A model generated the notes under the pieces. The model was not told the origin of the DNA, made no database searches, and saw nothing but the letters and a program-made list of their open reading frames with translations. The translations under genes were made by a program, and so were the position numbers. A stretch of DNA of 64,000 nt from Ostrinia nubilalis (lineage: Eukaryota > Arthropoda > Insecta > Lepidoptera > Crambidae), in assembly GCF_963855985.1 (NCBI RefSeq), contig NC_087092.1, positions 4,650,001 through 4,714,000 of the forward strand. Direction: 5' to 3'. This document shows, piece after piece, positions 24,001-39,000 of this stretch (the first letter of the stretch is position 1; the number at the start of each line of letters is the position of its first letter).

Positions 24001-27000
24001 TTGATTCTCATATAAAACTGCAATAAGTAAATCCGTCTGTGAAACAGAAAAACGTGTGAAGCAGTCTCTAAGACACAAACAAAAACGATAATTACAGTGC
24101 TTTAAAAAGTTCGTTATAGTGACAGATCTGAGCAATTATAATGCAATCAAATCAAGCATGTTACGTTTGGAACGCTGAATGCTATTATTAATCCATCTGC
24201 TAATTACATGACCGCTAACGTGAATCTGTAGGGTACAATTAAGAAACACAAAATAAAGTTCACTATAGAGATTTTAGACCATGGTGAGCGGAAAGCTACA
24301 AATCAAGAAAATAATAACAGTGAATTTTTAAAAGGAACAATTATACAAACAAATAATTTAAAAGATTCGATTCTGTCGCACAAATATCACGATGAAGATT
24401 TTTGAGAAAATAATTATTGGTATTTTATGTTCAATAAATCTAATACAATTTTTTTATGGTTAATCTCTATAGCATAATAATATAATATGTAGTAGAGGAT
24501 AAAAAATCGAATCAACTTATTAATAATAATCAACATTGCGTAATATGATGTTAATGAAAGACAGCAATAGTAATAACATAAAAGAGAATGAACGTGAAGG
24601 AAGTATTAATGAAATTACTCTGGAGCAATTTATTAATCAGAGGAACGAAACATTTCCCTTAATAGGAAATACGTTACTGACATAATAGTAAGTGTTACAC
24701 ATAGGTATAGATAGGTTAAGACGAGTATTGTATGTATTTATGATCCCGGTATAAAGTGCTGAAAAGATAAGATGGGTATTGATATTCTGGATTTTAAATA
24801 TTTATATTTAAGCAGCCTTTGTTGTTTATTTACGAGCTTATGCACTAGGATCAAAGATTTCAAGAACCATTATTATTATTGTATTAAAAGGTAACTATTC
24901 TCAGTTTGACCCTAAGTTAAACTGGAAAAGAAGGCCGAATGGTATTAAGTTCGCCTTATGTACTGTGATTTAAGTGCATATAAATTGTTTATGAAATAAA
25001 GAACTATTCCATAAGCCTACATCTCGATATTTCTCTGAAATACAAATGCAGAATTTTTAACATGCCCTAGTTACAAAGAAGTATTACTAAGTGGACACGC
25101 AAGAAAATCAATAGCTTAGGTTAGGACCAAGCTTTGGGGAATGTTATAGTAATACAACCTTCATTTATATTCTACTACCGTACTTTGTACTCAATAATAA
25201 TGGTTGTTGGAAACCGATAGGTAGACCAACATTTTTTATAATTTAGTTATTTATTGTGTGTATTTTTATTTACTCCTTTCCTTTTGTTTTCAGTTTATTG
25301 TGTTTTGATAACTTTTGGTAGACAACTTTCTTGATTTCGATAGCAAGAGTTTGATTCCCGCTGGCACGCCCAGCAGCTGTCCTTTACATTAGTTTTTAGC
25401 CGTATTCACAAACGATGCTTGCTTAAGTGAAGCAGCAAATCGAACGCACAGCGTTGAATAGAGCTCTATGATTGGTTCGTGTGTCTCATAGTAATGTTTG
25501 TGAATACGGACGTAAGTATACATTACTGTTTAGGAGATAGCTAATACTCAACTAAAGATCTTACAAGCAAGACAAAATACAAGGCTACGAGATTTTTTTT
25601 ATTTAAATTAAACTCAAGATAACATAGACAAAGACGTGACAATAAACTAGTATCTTAAGAAATAACCAACTGCAAATAAATCCGATGTACAGGTTAATCA
25701 TCGATGGTTGTGTGCACAGCATCATGATGATGTATGGTTTTATCCCCCATAGAAGAAATCCTTCCACAAAATTCTAGACTAGAGAAAACTAAAACCAAAA
25801 TATGCTGCCCAAAACAAGGATGAAATTCAAGGCACGTTTTAGACTCGGTGTACCGCTTACCAAAATTTAATACAGCTGGATAATAATCTCTGCGACAGAG
25901 GTAGAAAATAGGTAGTATATTTCCACTAGACTCTAACGTCATATTATTATGGAATTCTAACGAATTTACGCCTTAAAGAGCACTATAGTTGGATCATAAT
26001 TACAACTACATTATGAAGACTGTTCTAAGTCTAGTTAATAGGCTGCAGATAAATTCTGACCTTTATAAAGGTTAATTTATAAACATGTGAAGCGATTACT
26101 GTTCGAATTTGAAAAGAAATATGTTATATACCCTGACAGACACAACATAATGTCTACCCAATGCCTGATTCCTAGTAAATACAGAGTTCAAAACCCATTT
26201 AATTAAGCTGTAAGGTAATCATTAACATAAACGTCTGAGTAAGATTTTTTGGCGTATTTTTCAACCATAATATTGAGCTTTACCCCATTTATCGGAATAC
26301 TAGAAGTGACTTGTCCACATTGCTTAAGATTTATGTTTTTCTTTCCAAAATGCCGTTCTAGTTCAAACTTCACAAAGTTTTTGTTATTATTGAAAACAGA
26401 ATGCTCTCAACTTCTGTTTTTAGAAGCTTGACTGAATAAATACGGCCCGGGTTTTTGTTTAAACACTTTAATGATCACATTATGGGTCGCACCGAATTGT
26501 GTGAACACAGATTCTGTTTGTTCAGCTTAAGAGCAACATGCTCAAGTTTCCATTACGCGGTATTTCGTACGTGCAGGTTCGCTTACTTCAATATTTTTGT
26601 TTTTGGTAAAATATTTGGATGAAAGAGTGCTTGGAAGTTTAAATTTGGTGAAATTCAAGTAATTCAAATTTCATTTTAATGGATTTCACCTTTACAATTT
26701 CATCGTACCTTTGTAGTAAATGTAAGACAGTCGCATACAAATAATTAAAATGTTCAAAATCACTGTTTCTGTCTAATTTGTTGAACGGATGGGTGTGTTT
26801 TTTGTCAGAAAAATGGACTTACAATTTTATTTTGAAGTTAGAAATCATATATTCACCACACAAGTGGATAGACAATGCCACTTAAGCACACATTTACCTG
26901 CAAAATTTACCCAGCGCCCAACACAACCGAGGTTTGTCAAACAGTCTTTTTAATTTGAAGTCACCGGTATTGAGGCGGTACAACGTTAATGGTTTTTGGA

Positions 27001-30000
27001 GAGCAACTCCAATATTATGTTGGCCCAACAATGATTTTCACGCGTTGACATAGGCCAACACGAATGTTTTTATAGGACCCGCTTTTTCCCACAGAAATTG
27101 TATTTTGACTCTAGGTAGAGTAAACGCTGAGTATAGTTATTTGATTGGTGATATTAAGCCTCGATGGATTAATGTGGCTTACAAAAATAAAACATGGAAA
27201 AATGTTTTAGTCTAGTTAATAAAATGTTGGAGTTAAATGTGTTTTGTATTTCTCGTTAGTCTTTTGTTTGCTTAGTTCATAATTTTGATTGTCTGCATTA
27301 GAAACATCCAATGCAAAATCTTATGTGAGTACGACATAGCTACAAAAATGAAAATCTGATATAGTAATGTCGATTATTTAGCAAATGTTTACTTATCGCA
27401 AGAAAATTGCAAAAAAGCATTTCTCTTCCCAATCATAGGCCATACCTACTTGTAGCATCTACAAAATACCTAAGTCTATAATTTCAACATAAGATGATAC
27501 CTACATTCAACGTGTCTCTGAGCCTCGACCCGTTAATATCTTCTGCCCACGCTTTAATTCGTACACAACCGGAGACAGGTTAAAGATTTAACTACGAAGG
27601 TTCTCAAACTACATTTACAGCCCCACACTATGAAATTTATAAAATAAAGTTACATTATCATTAGTACCTACCTGATATCGAATGATCCTACCTGGTTATC
27701 GATCGATTTTTAGTTATCCGAATATGTACCTAATGTTTCTCATTAATCCGTTTTGTCTACTCGTCTTGTTTTTTGTATCAGTATTTAATTAGTATATTTA
27801 TAATAATTATGTGCCTTACAATACAAATAGGACACTAAAGATATTAGAAAAATCTATGTTAACCAATACATAAGAAATTCAAAAAAGCTAAAAGTTAGTT
27901 GCATCCTAGTCCGTTAACTCTTTTCTCAGTTATATTTGATGCATAAGTACCCATATGTATTGTTTATCAAAATATAATAATATATAACTCAAAGGTGACT
28001 GATTGACTGACTGACTGACTGACTGACTGACATAGTGATCTATCAACGCACAGCCCAAACCACTGGACGGATCGGGCTGAAATTTGGCATGCAGGTAGAT
28101 GTTATGACGTAGGCATCCGCTAAGAAAGGATTTTACGAAACTCCACCCCTAAGGGGGTAAAACGGGATCCACGCGTACGAAGTCGCGGGCGGCCGCTAGT
28201 TCTCTATAAAACCCACTCTAGATCTCAAAACTAAAATTTGAAAACCACTGACTTTTACTCAAGTCGTTTCTTGCTCGTCTCTATTTCTCCCGGTATTAAA
28301 TAAATTAAAAATACATATCTTCAAATCCATTATTTTGAGATTCGATTAATCAAGAGCCGTCACTCAAAGAGAGTGTATTTAATTAATTCTCACTCTAAAG
28401 TCTTTAAATTGGATGTCGAATAAATTCTTGACGAACTGCTTGTCTTTTTCGATATCATCATTTCAGCCATATGACGTCCACTCATGAATTCAATTCCTCC
28501 TTCAAATTTTGTTTTGATATATTGAGTAAAAATATGGTACGGTAACTACTACATATAACTACGAGTGTTTCTGCAAATACTCTCGATATCATCTGAGTAA
28601 GTATGACTTTATTTGATTTAATTTAAAGATTTTTTATTTTGTATGGTGTTTCTTAAAACAAAACAATTAAAATATTTCCGAGTATCATTTTTGACTTACG
28701 AGAAGTATTGACGCTGATAAGTAATCTCATGACAAATTAATTAACCTTTTGACCCTATTACCTCCGAAAAAGCAAATGTAATTTATTTCACTATGACCTT
28801 TCCAATCCATGAAACATCTGTGCTATTCAGAAGGACAACAATATCCATCCATACCTAATACTCATCTGTTCGTCCATACAAAGAATATCACGTGACTGTC
28901 GCTGACTTTGAGGGCGAAGGTTAGAGCAATCCACTCTATTGGCCCCAGGTGAACTGCCGCCTGTAATAGGATTATGTGGCTCTTGGCAAAGGAATAAAGA
29001 CCTCTATAGCCTGCACCAATGGAAACCGACAGTTTTGTAAATGCAATGTGATAAAAATCGTCTTAAAAAGACTTATGCTTAACTGTCTAATGCTTGTTTT
29101 CACCATCAATCCCTATTTTTACGAGACCCCTATGAAAACCAAATTCTTGTTAAGTGTTACCATAGGGGTCACTTAATAATTAGGAATTGATGGTGCAAAC
29201 GGGCAACAGTGTCCATAATATCACTTCACTTTGCAATCAAACATAAGTAGGTATATCTTAAAATACATGTATGTCAACGTGAAATTGTGAACTCGGACAG
29301 TTTATAAAGCGTGAGATTGTATACTAACAGTTCGTTAGGTTTGATTGTAATCTAACTACGTCAGATTATAATCTGACGGAATTCACAATTTTACGGTGCA
29401 CAAACCAGCTTGGTATCAAAATCAACGTTATTCGACTTTATTAGTTACACAAATTGCCAGTCTCTATTGGCATTAAATATAAGTGTTGAGTGCCATTGGC
29501 TACAAAGGCATTCTGACTAGTAATTTGATGCTCGACTAGTCGCTCGCTTTCGACACTTAGCAATGAAACATTCTTGCTTTAGATCCGATATTCTGTTTTG
29601 TATGTACATAATTTGGTAATACATATAGCGAATTGATCGGAAGCGAAGAATGTTCCTTGATCTACCGACACATCACTCGCTTAACTCTACATTTTTATTA
29701 CAATAAAATGCTGTGACGTTTATTAAGGCTTGTGATGTGAATTTTAAAAAGTCCATAACATTTTGCACTTTTTCGCGCTGTTTTATGCAAGATTCGGCTC
29801 TTTTTCACCGATTACTGAAACATCGTTTTTATCCTAGAAGCGACTTTACTAACTGCAAAAATCGTAATCTTCGGTTATATGCCAGCAAGTCTTGTGATGC
29901 CTTATCTATCCTTCTCTTCATTCTCCAGGCAACGTACACTCGTGAGCACATCATGCTACATATTCTATAGCAAAATCGCCTCTATTACAACAAGACAAGA

Positions 30001-33000
30001 TAGCTACAGTGTTAAGGTGGATGTGCCGTTTTCCGCCGTTAATCCAGAGGTATTTACAACCTGCGCTATGACGTTAACTGCTCTCCTAACACCCCCGTTT
30101 TTATGGCCTGAGTTTGTTGTTGTTCGATATCGGAGGCTTTCTGGCACGGGACCTTTTCTGTGATTTGTGCTGTTTTAAAAACATTCAGATGTAAATAATA
30201 GGTTTAATAACAACATTATATTAATGGATATCACCCTTAACAGTTTATGAATGAAAGAGGTTTTCCCTGAACAGTCTTCCTAATTAAAATTGCCGATTCA
30301 TCAGGTGAAAATAGAGTTAAATTACTGACTAAACCTATTTATTAATTAAATGGCTCCTAAGAAATCTAGCTATTTTCTAAGACTTTTACGTTAGTTTTTT
30401 TTTTCTTTGACTTAATCGAATATCTCCCTTAACAAACATGTATTAAAATACACTGAAAAAAGATTTTATTGCCATAAAATATTAAGCCATGTACAGCTTA
30501 ATGTCTATACTTATGTACATACTGCCACCACATCAAACATAAGCGATTCGGCAACAGAGTTGCATGAACCGCTTATTTTCATTTCAGCCCATAACACCGT
30601 ACCGTGCGCAATAAACGTAAACAGTTGCGATTAAACCCGACCGCGGCGTTTGTAAATCGATACGATTTCGCAAATCGAGAACTGAAACCCGACTCGATAC
30701 GAGCGCCATTTGTCGTGCACCACACCGCAATATGTGGTCACGGCTTGCGCCTGCGCAGCTCCTGTTATTTGCGACGGGCGTAATGCCACTAAATTATACT
30801 ACGACGATAATTACTGCCACCAGCAAAACTCGAACGGCTTTATACGGTCGTGTTGCCTGTTCACGTCCACTGCCCTATTCGCCATAAGTTTTCATCCTGG
30901 ATGCTTATGGAAATATTCCATTTTATGTTACATGCTTTCGGATAATGTTTAGTTTTGTCTTTTGTTTTGTTTTTATTGTGTTGCTTATTTCGACATTGTT
31001 TTTATACTTTATAATTTAAATAAATTAAATTCGCGTCCAAACGATCTGTTCTTAAAAACAGTGAATAATAACCATAGCAAAATCGAAAGTGTCAAATGCC
31101 GAGATGCATGAAATTTTCCACTGTTTTTAAACACTGATCCGTCGTTTGGACTCAAACAGCTAGGTGGACGCAAACTCGTGATATGACCCTACATGTACAA
31201 AGTTGCAATTATTTTCTTTAGCAACTTGCAGGGCGGCTGCTGATAACTTTCTGGTTTTTACGGAGACAGTTCGAATTGATGGCCGGTTGCGTCGATGCGA
31301 GCGTTAATTTTCCGATCGGTAATTTCACTTTTTGCTCCACAAGACCTATAATAAACTTCTGTATAAGGCCATGTCTGGGTTGGTGATCAAGGCTATAATG
31401 GCACTTTATGTATGATATTTAATACGTCCTCAAAAAAGTCATTATTATTTTATACTTTTATAACAACTAAAGTTACAATTACAACCAATTGAAGTTAACT
31501 ATAGGAACTTTGACTTTTTTCATTTTAAAATCAAGATAGTTTCAGTTATAATCAATTGGATCTTTTATCAATATGCTGAATGCATGAAGGTAATGTACTT
31601 TTAACATAATGTCTAAAGATTGCAATTTGTTTTGCGACTTGGATCTTATTTTGTTTTGCTCTAGAAACGATTCTCAAAATGGAAACATGTGACTATTTTT
31701 ATAGAGATTTAGATCAATCACTTAAACTTAAGGCGATTAGAGTCCTCAATCCGCGTCAAATGGGCATTTTGTAAAGCCTACTCCTCTTTTACTGCTGGAC
31801 AGAAATAGTTGAAAAAAATACATGTTATACAACAGTTCAAGGACTACATTTGTGACGTTTGAATTTTCGCTACGTCTTTTTGTTTGGGATTAAAAAAATA
31901 AATACGGGACATCGATTTTTTACTTAAATTCCCTACTCCTCCAAAACGGCTATCTAAATATATAAAAGGAGAAACTGACTGACTGACTGACATATCAACG
32001 CACAGCCTAAACGGCTAAACGTAGGCACTTGAAATTTGGAAGGGACGTAGCTTAGGTACCGTAGAGGTGCACTAAGAAAGGAATTCCCGAAATTCCCACG
32101 GGAACGGGAATTAGCGGGAAAAACGGGATTCACGCGTACGAAGTCGCGGGCGGCCGCTAGTGTTAATTTAAAAGATTTTTGCACGAATAGATTAGGAATT
32201 CTTTAATCTTTAAATGACACGTTGCGTTTTTCAATCGAACATTACTTTCATTCATAAATTTTACTTTTGATAAATTCCGAACGTTTTGCTGTTGAGGGGG
32301 CCTTCGCGGGGTGCGGGCGGCAGTCGGCCGCTGGCCTTCAGACGGGGAGGTTGTGTCACTCGCTGCAAACTGACATTAGCGATCAAAATGATTTTTTTCT
32401 TTGGCTGAGTTGCACCACCTGACGTGACCTAACTTTGACCGTAGCTTTGGCGATAACCGGTGTTTTTTTGTATGGAGTTTGACTGATTTTTGACTTTTGT
32501 CAAATTTAAAATAAGATGGTGCAACCTAGTCTTTGTTTGACAATAGTTTTTATGTCAGAGTTGTTCATAGAGCACGTTCAGTCAGACGATACGATTGAAT
32601 TAAGGCATGCTCGGACGCTATTATCTACCTAAATAGAATCTGTTAGTGTAAAAAAATCGACTCCAAAAAAAACGGCACTAGATAAGTAAAAGTTGAAAAT
32701 ATATTCCGAAGAAAGCAATTTATATTTTGCATACTTAGGCTCGGCGCAAATGGGCCATTTAGAATTAGATTTTCAATATTATGTTTCTTCGCGAAAATAC
32801 CACAGTTAAAAAAAATAAGATAAAGTGGTATTGATAAATTGTTCTATAGAGCTTATTAAAAAATGTGGATACTGATTACAAATGCCCGTATATCATGATT
32901 GATATTTTCGGAGTCGGTGACAGCCTACCTTTTGGTGATTCGTTTTGGAGTTGGTTTTAATTTTTGGTGAAAATTAATTTATTTCATGCCTTTAGTAGAC

Positions 33001-36000
33001 TATAGGTACTCAATAGACCTTGTTGTTGCCACTGAAGGTGCATAGGTACACAGTACATTGATACCATATTTTTCATTTTAAGTGCAAATAAACTTCCCTA
33101 AATTACCTAACCATGAAACGTACCTATAGGCTATAATAATTAAAAAGTTTCGTCGATAAAAACTGAAATCCTCTTATAAGATGATGAATTTTGGGAGCAT
33201 GTCATGAAACTAAAATTATTAGCATACAAAAACTTGTTTTAAAAAAAAGGTTTTATCTTTTAATTAATTTTTTTATTTATGATGCGCAATTTGCTGCGGC
33301 GTAGTAGCAAAGATTTTTCGTTATGTTAGCTCGTAATAATTTCGAAGAATAGGGATATTTCCTGGGTAAAACAAGAGTTTGAATTAGTCAGTCGGTCAAC
33401 TTACCAAAAAAATACTTTTAATGTATTTTTCACTTTTTTAAACTTATGAAAATTTTGAGATAAAGCGCACCAAAGTTCAGAAGAGGCCCATGACGTTAAG
33501 GCGTTAATTAAAATTGTTGCGATTTGTGACGTCACGCGGAATTTCATCGCATCATAACTTCGTGATTACTTGTTTAATATCCCGAGTCCAATATTTTTTG
33601 ATAGTGTAATTGACGGACTAAGTGTTTTTTAAGAAACTAGCCTATTCCTACGGCCACATTCCAGCTTTTTTTTGAGAATTGAAGTAGGTAGGTACGCGTG
33701 ATTTTTAAAGTAGCTTACTTACATAATATTACTTATATTTATATAAATAAATAAATACAAATCAAACGAGCCTAAACTCGATGGAATCGTTCAATCCCGG
33801 AGTTGCTATAGGGCCACTGGCATTCCAGCTCTATCATCAGATCGACTCCATGTCATCACAATATTGCATTGTCATCCGAATTACATGTATATCCAAAATT
33901 TTAACTCAATCAGTTGTTGAAGGATAAAAAGACGAGATTAAACACATTTTCAGTTTATTCTTCATAAGTGACACAAAGAGAATGACAATAGACAAAAGAA
34001 GAAACATTTGCTTTTTTAAACCATGTGTTCCAATACCTACAGTTGTCGTCAGGAAGTTGGTCTAACAAATTCAGCTTGCAAGATTCCACCCGAAGTTACC
34101 TACATATTACATGTTCAAATTTCGAGAACGGCTGAACCGACAAAAACATTAGAAAATTTACGAAAAAAAAATATCTCGTACAAAATGTTCATGGATTGTG
34201 TTATTTTTATTAAATACCTTTACGCCTAGCCTGAGTTAAATGACACCAACATCAAGGGTCATCAATTCAAGTTTAAAATAATAGGCAGTAATGTCATGAA
34301 AAAAGAGCTTCTATTCTGTATCTACCTATGCCCGTGTAATTTTGATCGGTGTCAAATCGGAGTTTTCGTGCGGGGTGCGCGGGTGTTTCGCGCGGCGTGA
34401 AGGTCAAACGCCCAAGGTCATTGAGGACTCTAATCGCCTTAAACCTATTTACCTACGTAACTTCTATTGTCATGTTAAGATCCCAAAATCGCGTTTAGAC
34501 CAAAGTTCTCCACCATGAGCACATCTTTACACACTTCACCTATGATGAACAACTCTATAATGAACATGTTTTACCCCGAACAGGTACACTACACGTTTCA
34601 TCTATATTAAACATCTCTACAATGATTATATTTTGCCCCAAACAGGTGGTTTTGCCATTTCGACGATGACAACTACGTCAACGTGCCCCGGTTGGTGACT
34701 GTGCTCCAAAACTACAATTACTTGGAAGACTGGTACCTGGGGAGGACTTCAGTGTATGAGCCCGTGAAGATCTACAGCAAGCCTCATAATAAGGTAGCTA
34801 AAAGTGCAATCAGGGGGCTTAGTGCTACTTTAGGTACATCAAACGTCTTCGCTAGCGACTGCGTAAAAAAATGTGTGACGGATTGTACAGCGTCCCTAGG
34901 ATGCTTTCAGGAAGTAAAATCTTCATAGTTTTTTGACGCACTCGCTAACGACGACGTTCAATGCAAACTTGCACTAAGCACACAGCATATCGCGAACTAT
35001 ACGTTATTCTTGAAAATTAATACTAAGAATTCAGTTTTTGTCTTTATGAGCCGCCATCAGTACCTACGTATTTTGATACCTAACTATTATGTACGTTACA
35101 TACGTATCTTTAAAAGAATACAATGTGTGTTGCGCTACTATTTATGGGCATTTTATAATGGTGAAGTGAAAAACCGGGACTGACATTATGTTCAGAAAAG
35201 TTTAATGCGTACCTATACTCGTAGTTTACTTTCGTCGCTGCTTTACTTCGAAGTAAAGTAACATTCACCATGCCTTTTTAATAAACGGTTTTGTCCCCTT
35301 TATTTCATTGTGAAATTGTCAATTCAATTAAGGCAACTGTAAACTAAATCGGATGGTGATGGACGGGGCACTTTGATGGCACTGCTGGATTTCTCACGTG
35401 CATTCGATAGTATAAGCATCCCATTGCTTCTTGCCAAGATGTCTTACTATGGTTTCGACACTCATACAGTTACATGGTTTGCGAGCTATCTGAGTGGCCG
35501 GCATCAATCGGTCAAACTTCGAAAGGAAGACGGTTCATACTCGATTTCGGAGCCCAGTGTGGTCAATCGTGGGGTTCCTCAGGGTTCTATATTGGGTCCA
35601 CTCTTGTTTATTTTATATAGTGCAGACCTGGTACATGTAATCAAACACTGCAAATACCATTGTTATGCAGACGATGTTCAACTTTATATCGCCAGTGACC
35701 CAACTGAGATACATACTGCCTCACGCGCACTGAACGATGATTTGGACGCTATTGCTATCTGGTCAAATGACAACGCTCTGTCACTGAATCCGACTAAGTC
35801 TAAGCTTATGGTTCTTGGTTCGTCAAAGTTGACTGAAAGGATTGTGAACGCTGATCCTGTAGTAAAAATTATGGACACAGTTATTGAGATGGTTAAGGAA
35901 ACGAGAAATCTGGGCATCGTTTTTGACGCTGGTTTGCGCTTCGAGAGCCATGTGCTGGGTCTCGTCAGAAGCTGTTTCTATCGACTGAAGATTTTATACA

Positions 36001-39000
36001 AGGTCCGTAATCTTTTGTCCGAAAAGTCGCGTATCGTACTCTGCGAATCGCTGGTATTGTCACGACTTAATTATGGTGACCTCGTGTACGGGCCACGCCT
36101 CTTGAGTAAAACGAAACGCATGATACAACGTGTGCAAAACGCATGTGCCCGTTTTTGCTTTAATATACCTCCACGAACACATGTATCACCGTTTCTAAAT
36201 AGTGCGTCCATGCTGAATATGGAATCCCGCAGAAGGCTACATATGGCCACCCTTATGTTCGATCTCGTTTCGCTAGAAAGTCCCGAGTACCTGCATGCTA
36301 AACTGAGGTTTTCTGATTTCCATAGGCGTTACGGGCCTGGTCTGCCCAGATCTGCCCGTGTACCCCTAGCGATGCACAAGCACAGAACTGTAGGTTTCAC
36401 AGGCAGTTTCCGCTACCAGGCTACTAAGTGTTGGAACAATATACCACCTCCAATAAGAGCAGCCAAATCAAAGCATGCATTTAAGACTCTGCTTAAATCT
36501 GCATTATTGGAGTCGCAAAAACCTGTAACCTGATTGCGCCTTGGTAGTGGTTTCTGATCTGGTCCAGTGGTTTCATGCGTGGTTGTTTTGTTGAACCCTG
36601 GCATAATTTGCATAATTTTTATTTTTATATTATTTTTATTAGTGTATTTTCTCCTTTCCTCTTTATCATAAATATCTTAATCTATTTAGTTATATTTATG
36701 TACTTAAACTCACCACACCCCAACCGTCACGTTGACGTGTTACGCGCGTTCTTTCGTCCTTAGGCTATAGCTGAAAATCAGTGGTTTGCTTTTAAGTAAA
36801 CCAATTACTGAGCTATTGCCGTTTTGCATTGCTGCGACACACATTTCTGTATAAAGTGTGTACCTATATTGTATGTCATAATGATTTTTTTTCTTTTTAT
36901 TTCTGTCTTACCATACCATGTCATATTGTCCTGAGGGTACTATTTTGTCCTACTTTTGGTACTTTCTGTTTGTAATGTGTGTTTCTGTTATGCAAATAAA
37001 CGTTTTATCTATCTATCTATCTAAATTGTAACCAGTTAGTAGACACGTTTCCAGCTTGTTAGTGACAACGTTAATTTGTTTCAGATGACATTCTCGTTCT
37101 GGTTTGCGACGGGCGGCGCTGGCTTTTGTATAAGCAGAAGTTTGGCGCTGAAAATGGTGCCTGTTGCAAGGTAGGCCTAAAACTGTTGCTCGGTTTTCAC
37201 CAACTCGACACACGAACCTGTGACTAATTTGGTACGAGTTGCCCCAGTCAAAGTAAATTATAATTTTGTTTCACAACTCAGTAACTTTAATATTAACAAA
37301 AGGAGAAATGTAAAAAAGCTTTCCTTAATCATCCACTAGCTTGCTAACTAAATAAAACACACACTTGGTTAAAGATTTGTCAAAAAAAGATAGCTCTTAA
37401 GTGTTCTGTACAATACATCTCCTTATCTTTAAGGCTCTACCAGAGCAACAGAATATTTGTTTTGATTTTACCACAGGCTCGTGCCGAGTTGGCGAATTAT
37501 CTGTTACCGAACTTTATAATCACGCGAGCAACTTCTAACTAAGTTTTCCGTTGCAGCGGCGGCAGATTCATCAGTACCTGCGAGACTATACGGCTGCCTG
37601 ATGACGTCACCGTGGGATTCATTATCGGTGAGTTAAAAGTTGATGTTTTGGAAGTTTGGAGTTTGCCATTAATGAGTATTGTATAACATGTGTTCGAATA
37701 AGAAAGTAGGGGTTGATCCATAGACACGATAATGGTAATTACATTCGTAATATTTTTCTTAATTGTATTTACGATGCAATGTAATTGGATTACTAACGAT
37801 TGGTCAAAAATACCTTTCCCAAAATAACACATCGCAAACTACGTATCACTCATTAGGCAAAAAATCATTTATCAAAACAACTTATTGCAATTTTTTTATT
37901 AAAGAATCTCGTTTGTGGCATATTATTGTTTACCAAATTATTGTTTGGCCATGTTTCATGACAAATATTATTTAACCAAATGTTTTATTTGGAAAAACTT
38001 ACTTTTCCCAAAATATTGCATGACAAACAATTTACAAAATAATTTGAGCTCAGCTTCTTAGCTTCAAAAAGTTTTTTCTCTGCAGTAAATTCTATTTTCC
38101 TCTTTCAAATTCAATACCGTGTACCCAAATGTGAACAATATTGAATTTGGCAAGTGTCAAAGAAATAATGATTGTTCCAGAACATTTGATGGCCAAAAAG
38201 CTAACTCAAGTGCCCGAGTTCCACTCCCACTTGGAGCAGATGAAGCTGCTACCATCAGAGAGCTTCAAAGACCAGATCTCATTCAGCTACGCCAAGTTGA
38301 AGGACGAGTGGAATGTCCTCAACGTTCCTGGGTTCGACACCCGGTACGATCCTAGTCGGTGAGTGTAATAATAGACTCTATTTTTACGCCCGTATTCACA
38401 AACATTACTATGAGGTCTCACAGTGGTTCGTGTGCCACCAATCGCAGAGCTCTATTCAACGCTGTGCGTTCGATTTGCTGCTTCACGTAAGCAAGCATCG
38501 TTTGTGAATACGGGCGTTAAGCCCAGACGCAAAAAGAGGGTTGTTGTAATATTTTTGACCGGTATTTGTGTGTATGTTAGTGACACTGTAGTTCTTAAAC
38601 AGATGACCCGATTTGGATGCGGTTATTTTTTAGACAAATTTCATCAAAATTTGTTCAGCCGTTTCAATTTCTAATCAGCTCTAAGCTGTTAAACGGGTAA
38701 ACCCATTTTGATGCGGTTTTTTTCAGTATTAATTTAACATGCATTTTCTGTTGACCCCATGACATAACCGCGACGCGAAATACAATACAGCGCCATTTTT
38801 ACACTTCAGCTTTTTTGCGTTGGAGTTTTTTTTAGATTTAATTAACTGTATCCACTATCTACAATGGAAACTACTCAAACTAACAGCTTCAGAGTCCCAA
38901 TTTATCTTGTGCAATAAACCCGCTGTTTCAAGAGACAAATTCCCAGCTTGAAGTGTTTTTCTAGGAACAATTTCATTGTTACAGATTCCTATCGCTGCAT

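Larger units (their letters stand above)
22272..34645 (+). other. fringe intron 3
   Basis: 12.4 kb, the largest intron. Holds MITEs at 22300-22391, 22427-22606, 25399-25512, 29092-29204, 29279-29396, 31033-31153 and 32403-32531, Helitrons at 27971-28199 and 31951-32160, and degraded repeat copies. 22610-25395 and 32540-34640 show no recognisable feature beyond AT-rich sequence. Confidence 0.85.

Noticed and set aside
28001..28030. CRISPR-like direct repeats (GACT)n
   Set aside because: A simple tetranucleotide repeat inside a Helitron, with no spacers. No CRISPR is expected in an insect genome.
29713..30163. 85- and 94-codon frames in fringe intron 3
   Set aside because: No family motif; the second overlaps a dispersed repeat copy at 29968.
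34794..34928. Extension of exon 4 by read-through into intron 4
   Set aside because: The frame stays open for 45 codons, but it loses the conserved Fringe sequence and crosses the MITE. Joining exon 4 to 37085 restores the family sequence exactly.
38119..38674. Several overlapping frames around fringe exon 7
   Set aside because: Only the frame joining exons 6 and 8 gives Fringe. The others are shadows or run through the MITE at 38387.
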